From CAZIKF01 sp964539825 (GTDB taxonomy: Bacteria > Muiribacteriota > UBA6191): a DNA stretch of 64,000 nt. How positions within the stretch are numbered: the stretch's first letter is position 1; each line of letters starts with the position of its first letter. The DNA lies in assembly GCA_964539825.1 (NCBI GenBank), contig CAZIKF010000014.1, forward strand, positions 54,943-118,942, read 5' to 3'. The notes below the pieces were generated by a model. The model was not told the DNA's origin and did no database searches. It was given only the letters and a program-made list of their open reading frames with translations. This document shows positions 61,457-64,000 of this stretch, one piece after another. The position numbers and the translations under genes are program-made.

Positions 61457-63118
61457 ATGGACTTGAGTCTCAATGATGCCCTCCAAGGGGCTCAAATAGC
61501 ATTTGATAAGGGAGACCTTCAGAGAGCTCAAGAATTCATCCAAAATGTTTTAAATGTTGAGCCTGATCATCGCGACGCTCTACATTTGCTGGCCCTTACC
61601 AACTACAGGCTAGGCAGCCTGGACAAGGCTTTGGCTTTAATCCAGGAGTGCCTGCGTACTCACCCGGACTTTGCCATCGGATTTAACAGCCTTGCGGTCA
61701 TTTTTCGCGATCTGGGTCAATTGGAGCCCTCTGCCAATGCGTGTTTACAGGCACTGAAGCTGTCTGGAGACTATGCTGAAGCCTACTATAACTTAGGTAA
61801 TGCCAAGCTACTACAAGGATTTTTAACCCAGGCAAAGGGTGCTTTCTTAAGTGCATTGCAGATCAGAGGTGATTATGGACTTGCCCATTTAAATCTTGGA
61901 ATTGTCTATCAGCAGTTAGGCGAGATTGAGCAAGCTATCCGGTCTTTTGAAACAGCTTCAAAGCTGATGCCTGGAGATTCCAGGGTCTATCTCAATATGG
62001 GAAATGCCTTTTCCACTATTGGTAAGAACGAGGAGGCTGAATCCAGCTATAAAAAGGGGCTTGAAATCACCCCTGAAGATCCTAATCTCCATTATCACCT
62101 GGCTCTTTGCAGGAAGCACACCCAAAATGATGAAATTCTGGAGAGAGCCAAGAAGGGATTCCACAAGAACTCTAATTCAGACGAAGAGAAAATTTTACTG
62201 GGATTTGCTCTGGGAATGGCTCACGAGGATCTAAAGGACTATGAGCAGTCTTTTCACTACTACTCTGCGGCAAATCGTTTACAAAACTCTCTTAACCCTT
62301 TTGAAATCAAAAATCTTAAGATTTTTCTGGAAAATATCCGCAAAGTTTTTTCCGATTGGCTGCCTTCTCAAGTTGAAATCAGTGGCGAGGAGCCTATCCC
62401 AGTATTCATTGTGGGTATGCCCCGTTCGGGAACAACCCTGGTGGAGCAAATTTTGAGCTCTCACCAGAATCTGGGTGCACGGGGAGAATTGGACATGCTC
62501 GCCAGGATCATCTACCAGACCTGCCAGGTTAACCCTGACGGATTTCCCTTTGCCCTCAAGGGATTTTCCCAGGATGTATTTGAGGCAATGCGCGAACAGT
62601 ATCTAAAAGTGCTGTGTGCATTGGAGGGTTCCTATACCCACTTCACAGACAAGATGCCTCATAACTTTCTCTTTTTGGGAATTATACGAAGCCTCTTTCC
62701 CAGGGCGAAAATCATTCATTGTCGTAGAGATCCTCTCGATCTCTGCCTTTCTTGTTTTAAGCACCATTTCACTGAGAAGCATACTTACGCCTATTCCCTC
62801 AGAGACCTGGGGCTCTACTATCGCTTCTATGAAAAGGTGATGGAATTCTGGGAAGAGATAATAGGATCAGATCTTATCTTTTCCGTAGACTACGAAGAGC
62901 TGGTCTTTGATCAAGAGGCCGTCACGAGAGAACTCCTGGATTTTTGTGGACTTGAATTCCAGGATGCCTGTCTGAGCTTCTTCGAAAACCTCAGACCGGT
63001 GCACACCGCTAGTATGAACCAGGTACGTCAACCGATCTACAATAGCTCAGTCGCGGCCTGGAAAAATTTCGAACCCTGGATCGGTGAACTGAAAGAGACC
63101 CTGAAAGAGGAGATTTAG
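61457..63118 (+). CDS. TPR-sulfotransferase fusion
   Basis: AAAGGAAGG precedes ATG 61457; the frame opens at 61427. The 553-residue protein has about seven tetratricopeptide units (residues 10-245; for example AEAYYNLGNAKLLQGFLTQA and VYLNMGNAFSTIGKNEEAE). The second half is a PAPS-type sulfotransferase: VGMPRSGTTLVEQILSSH (5'-phosphosulfate loop, about 318-335) and CRRDPLDLCLSCFKHHF (3'-phosphate site). Such fusions transfer sulfate to carbohydrates or peptides. The phosphatase gene that follows starts at its stop codon. No signal peptide is visible. Confidence 0.9.
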   Translation: MDLSLNDALQGAQIAFDKGDLQRAQEFIQNVLNVEPDHRDALHLLALTNYRLGSLDKALALIQECLRTHPDFAIGFNSLAVIFRDLGQLEPSANACLQALKLSGDYAEAYYNLGNAKLLQGFLTQAKGAFLSALQIRGDYGLAHLNLGIVYQQLGEIEQAIRSFETASKLMPGDSRVYLNMGNAFSTIGKNEEAESSYKKGLEITPEDPNLHYHLALCRKHTQNDEILERAKKGFHKNSNSDEEKILLGFALGMAHEDLKDYEQSFHYYSAANRLQNSLNPFEIKNLKIFLENIRKVFSDWLPSQVEISGEEPIPVFIVGMPRSGTTLVEQILSSHQNLGARGELDMLARIIYQTCQVNPDGFPFALKGFSQDVFEAMREQYLKVLCALEGSYTHFTDKMPHNFLFLGIIRSLFPRAKIIHCRRDPLDLCLSCFKHHFTEKHTYAYSLRDLGLYYRFYEKVMEFWEEIIGSDLIFSVDYEELVFDQEAVTRELLDFCGLEFQDACLSFFENLRPVHTASMNQVRQPIYNSSVAAWKNFEPWIGELKETLKEEI

Positions 63119-63120
63119 TG

Positions 63121-63666
63121 ATGCCGGAGCACCACGCGATAAAAATGGAGTTTCCAGGAACGCTCTACATCTGTCCCAGGCCAAGAGGCCATGATTGGCT
63201 GCTTGATGAACTGCGCGGATTTCAGAGAGTGGGAATTCAAAATCTAGTTTGCCTTTTAACGATGGATGAAAAGGAAGAACTGGGACTTGAAAGGGAAAAA
63301 CAGTTCTGCGCGGATCTGGACATAAGGTTTGTGCACATCCCGGTTGATGACCGGGGTTTGCCCGATAGATATAGAGAATTCCTAGGTCATAGTTTAAGCG
63401 TGCTCCAATGGCTGCATCAAGATGAGAAAGTAGCGGTTCACTGTCGGGCTGGAATCGGTCGCTCAACAATGTTTTGCGCTGCCATAATGTATTTCCATGG
63501 AATTTATCCTGAAGAAGCCCTGGAAATAATTGAAAGTGCCAGGGGCTTTCCAGTTCCCGATACAAAGCAGCAAAGAGAATGGATTTTGAGCATCCACAAA
63601 TTCAGCGAAAGCCTGAGCGACCTGGAATTAGACCTCAATGGTCTTCCACCGGGCTCCAGGAATTAG
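63121..63666 (+). CDS. Dual-specificity/tyrosine phosphatase
   Basis: The 181-residue protein carries the CX5R loop HCRAGIGRS with Cys108 and Arg114, and an upstream acidic VDDRGLP near 74-80 that supplies the general acid. It is close to bacterial dual-specificity phosphatases. GTG 63118 overlaps the preceding stop; ATG 63121 is the likely start, with GAGGAG about nine bases upstream. Co-translation with the sulfotransferase suggests a joint role, for instance a phosphate/sulfate-linked modification cycle, but a substrate is unknown (PAP, the product of sulfotransfer, is a possibility). Confidence 0.88.
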   Translation: MPEHHAIKMEFPGTLYICPRPRGHDWLLDELRGFQRVGIQNLVCLLTMDEKEELGLEREKQFCADLDIRFVHIPVDDRGLPDRYREFLGHSLSVLQWLHQDEKVAVHCRAGIGRSTMFCAAIMYFHGIYPEEALEIIESARGFPVPDTKQQREWILSIHKFSESLSDLELDLNGLPPGSRN

Positions 63667-63919
63667 CAGAGCACTTATCACTTTTCGACAGGTTGTAGGT
63701 TTTGTACAAATCTATTTTCTACTGCACCACAGGTGGAACTATAGCCAATCCCTAAGAGCGTGGTACGGCTACCTTATAGCCAGGTGTTCTGAGTGTATGG
63801 AACTTATATTCTAATTTTGTCGTAAAGTATTGTGTCTCAGGAAACTATATTTTTTATTTTAATAAAATCCGTCTGATTCGACTGAGAGAGGATTATAACT
63901 TAGATAGAGAATATCCTTT
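63667..63919. other. AT-rich intergenic stretch
   Basis: No gene is convincing here. The AT-rich stretch TATATTTTTTATTTTAATAA around 63845-63865 may be promoter sequence for what follows, but I cannot define -35 and -10 boxes. Confidence 0.3.
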
Positions 63920-64000
63920 ATGTTTAGCGCTGACTTAACACTAAATACATCCTTTTCCAAGATCTTAAAATCCTTTCGGGAACAGTTTCATAATTGGGAT
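63920..64000 (+). CDS. Possible start of a gene cut by the window edge
   Basis: ATG 63920 opens a frame of 27 codons that runs to the window end (MFSADLTLNTSFSKILKSFR and on). The ribosome binding site is weak and the sequence too short to recognise, so this may be chance. Confidence 0.3.
   Translation, partial: MFSADLTLNTSFSKILKSFREQFHNWD

Noticed and set aside
1..64000. tRNA, rRNA or CRISPR array
   Set aside because: No T-loop GTTCGANNC with acceptor pairing, no rRNA signature and no regularly spaced short repeats were found by eye.

Overview
The window reads as a chromosome segment of a Gram-negative (diderm) bacterium at moderate GC, standard genetic code, with mostly ATG starts and AGGAG-type ribosome binding sites. 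Diderm signs are lipobox proteins, an Lgt-family enzyme, pseudopilin-like proteins, a probable outer-membrane barrel ending in Phe, and a very large secreted Kelch protein. The isoleucyl-tRNA synthetase is of the eukaryote-like class also found in spirochaetes and chlamydiae, and sigma-54 promoters are present. I cannot fix the phylum from this alone. I see no tRNA, rRNA, CRISPR array, transposase or phage genes. One 100-N assembly gap (10690-10789) sits inside a repeat array.

Layout. 1-3704 (minus): a truncated thioredoxin-fold exported protein, an M3 oligopeptidase and an exported coiled-coil protein. 3818-9009 (plus): a DEDDh exonuclease with a WYL-like tail, a putative barrel lipoprotein, and ileS, followed by a bidirectional terminator facing icd (minus). 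10441-10855: tandem repeats plus the gap upstream of icd. 10971-13625: three small exported proteins; the last two are paralogues, each behind a sigma-54 promoter with paired enhancer palindromes. 14243-17752: a histidine-box fatty acid hydroxylase under a promoter overlapped by a TetR-like operator, a small membrane protein and a membrane sensor kinase. 17973-21550: response regulators, a PAS hybrid kinase and a ferredoxin/metallo-beta-lactamase fusion. 21588-21981: a BrnT toxin remnant with an intact CopG-type antitoxin. 22142-22305: a 164-bp imperfect palindrome. 22302-24264 (minus): a second DEDDh exonuclease and a GH32-like propeller protein.

25361-32746 (plus) is a compact run: cyclophilin, a 1027-aa modular GH5-like secreted protein, two pseudopilin-like proteins, a secreted protein sharing a module with the GH5-like protein, and a lipoprotein. 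Directly after it a third sigma-54 promoter with the same paired enhancers drives what looks like a ~100-nt small RNA ending in a strong terminator. Then come a stand-alone DHp-type protein, a hybrid kinase with an altered H-box, and a 1128-aa PAS/GAF/receiver protein without a kinase domain. 39585-41704 is an Nfu iron-sulfur scaffold operon with a DHH-like protein and two FmdB zinc ribbons. 42539-47601 holds two tandem ~820-aa paralogues of unknown function. 48032-59242 is one 3736-aa gene with 54 Kelch units arranged 6/6/36/6 around eight Ig-like modules. 59268-63666 carries lgt, a cation/proton antiporter, a TPR-sulfotransferase and a dual-specificity phosphatase.

The most original signal is regulatory: three unlinked transcription units (two secreted paralogues and a putative sRNA) share a sigma-54 core promoter and two TGAC-N6-GTCA palindromes spaced about two helical turns apart, which suggests one enhancer-binding protein controlling an exported-protein and sRNA regulon.
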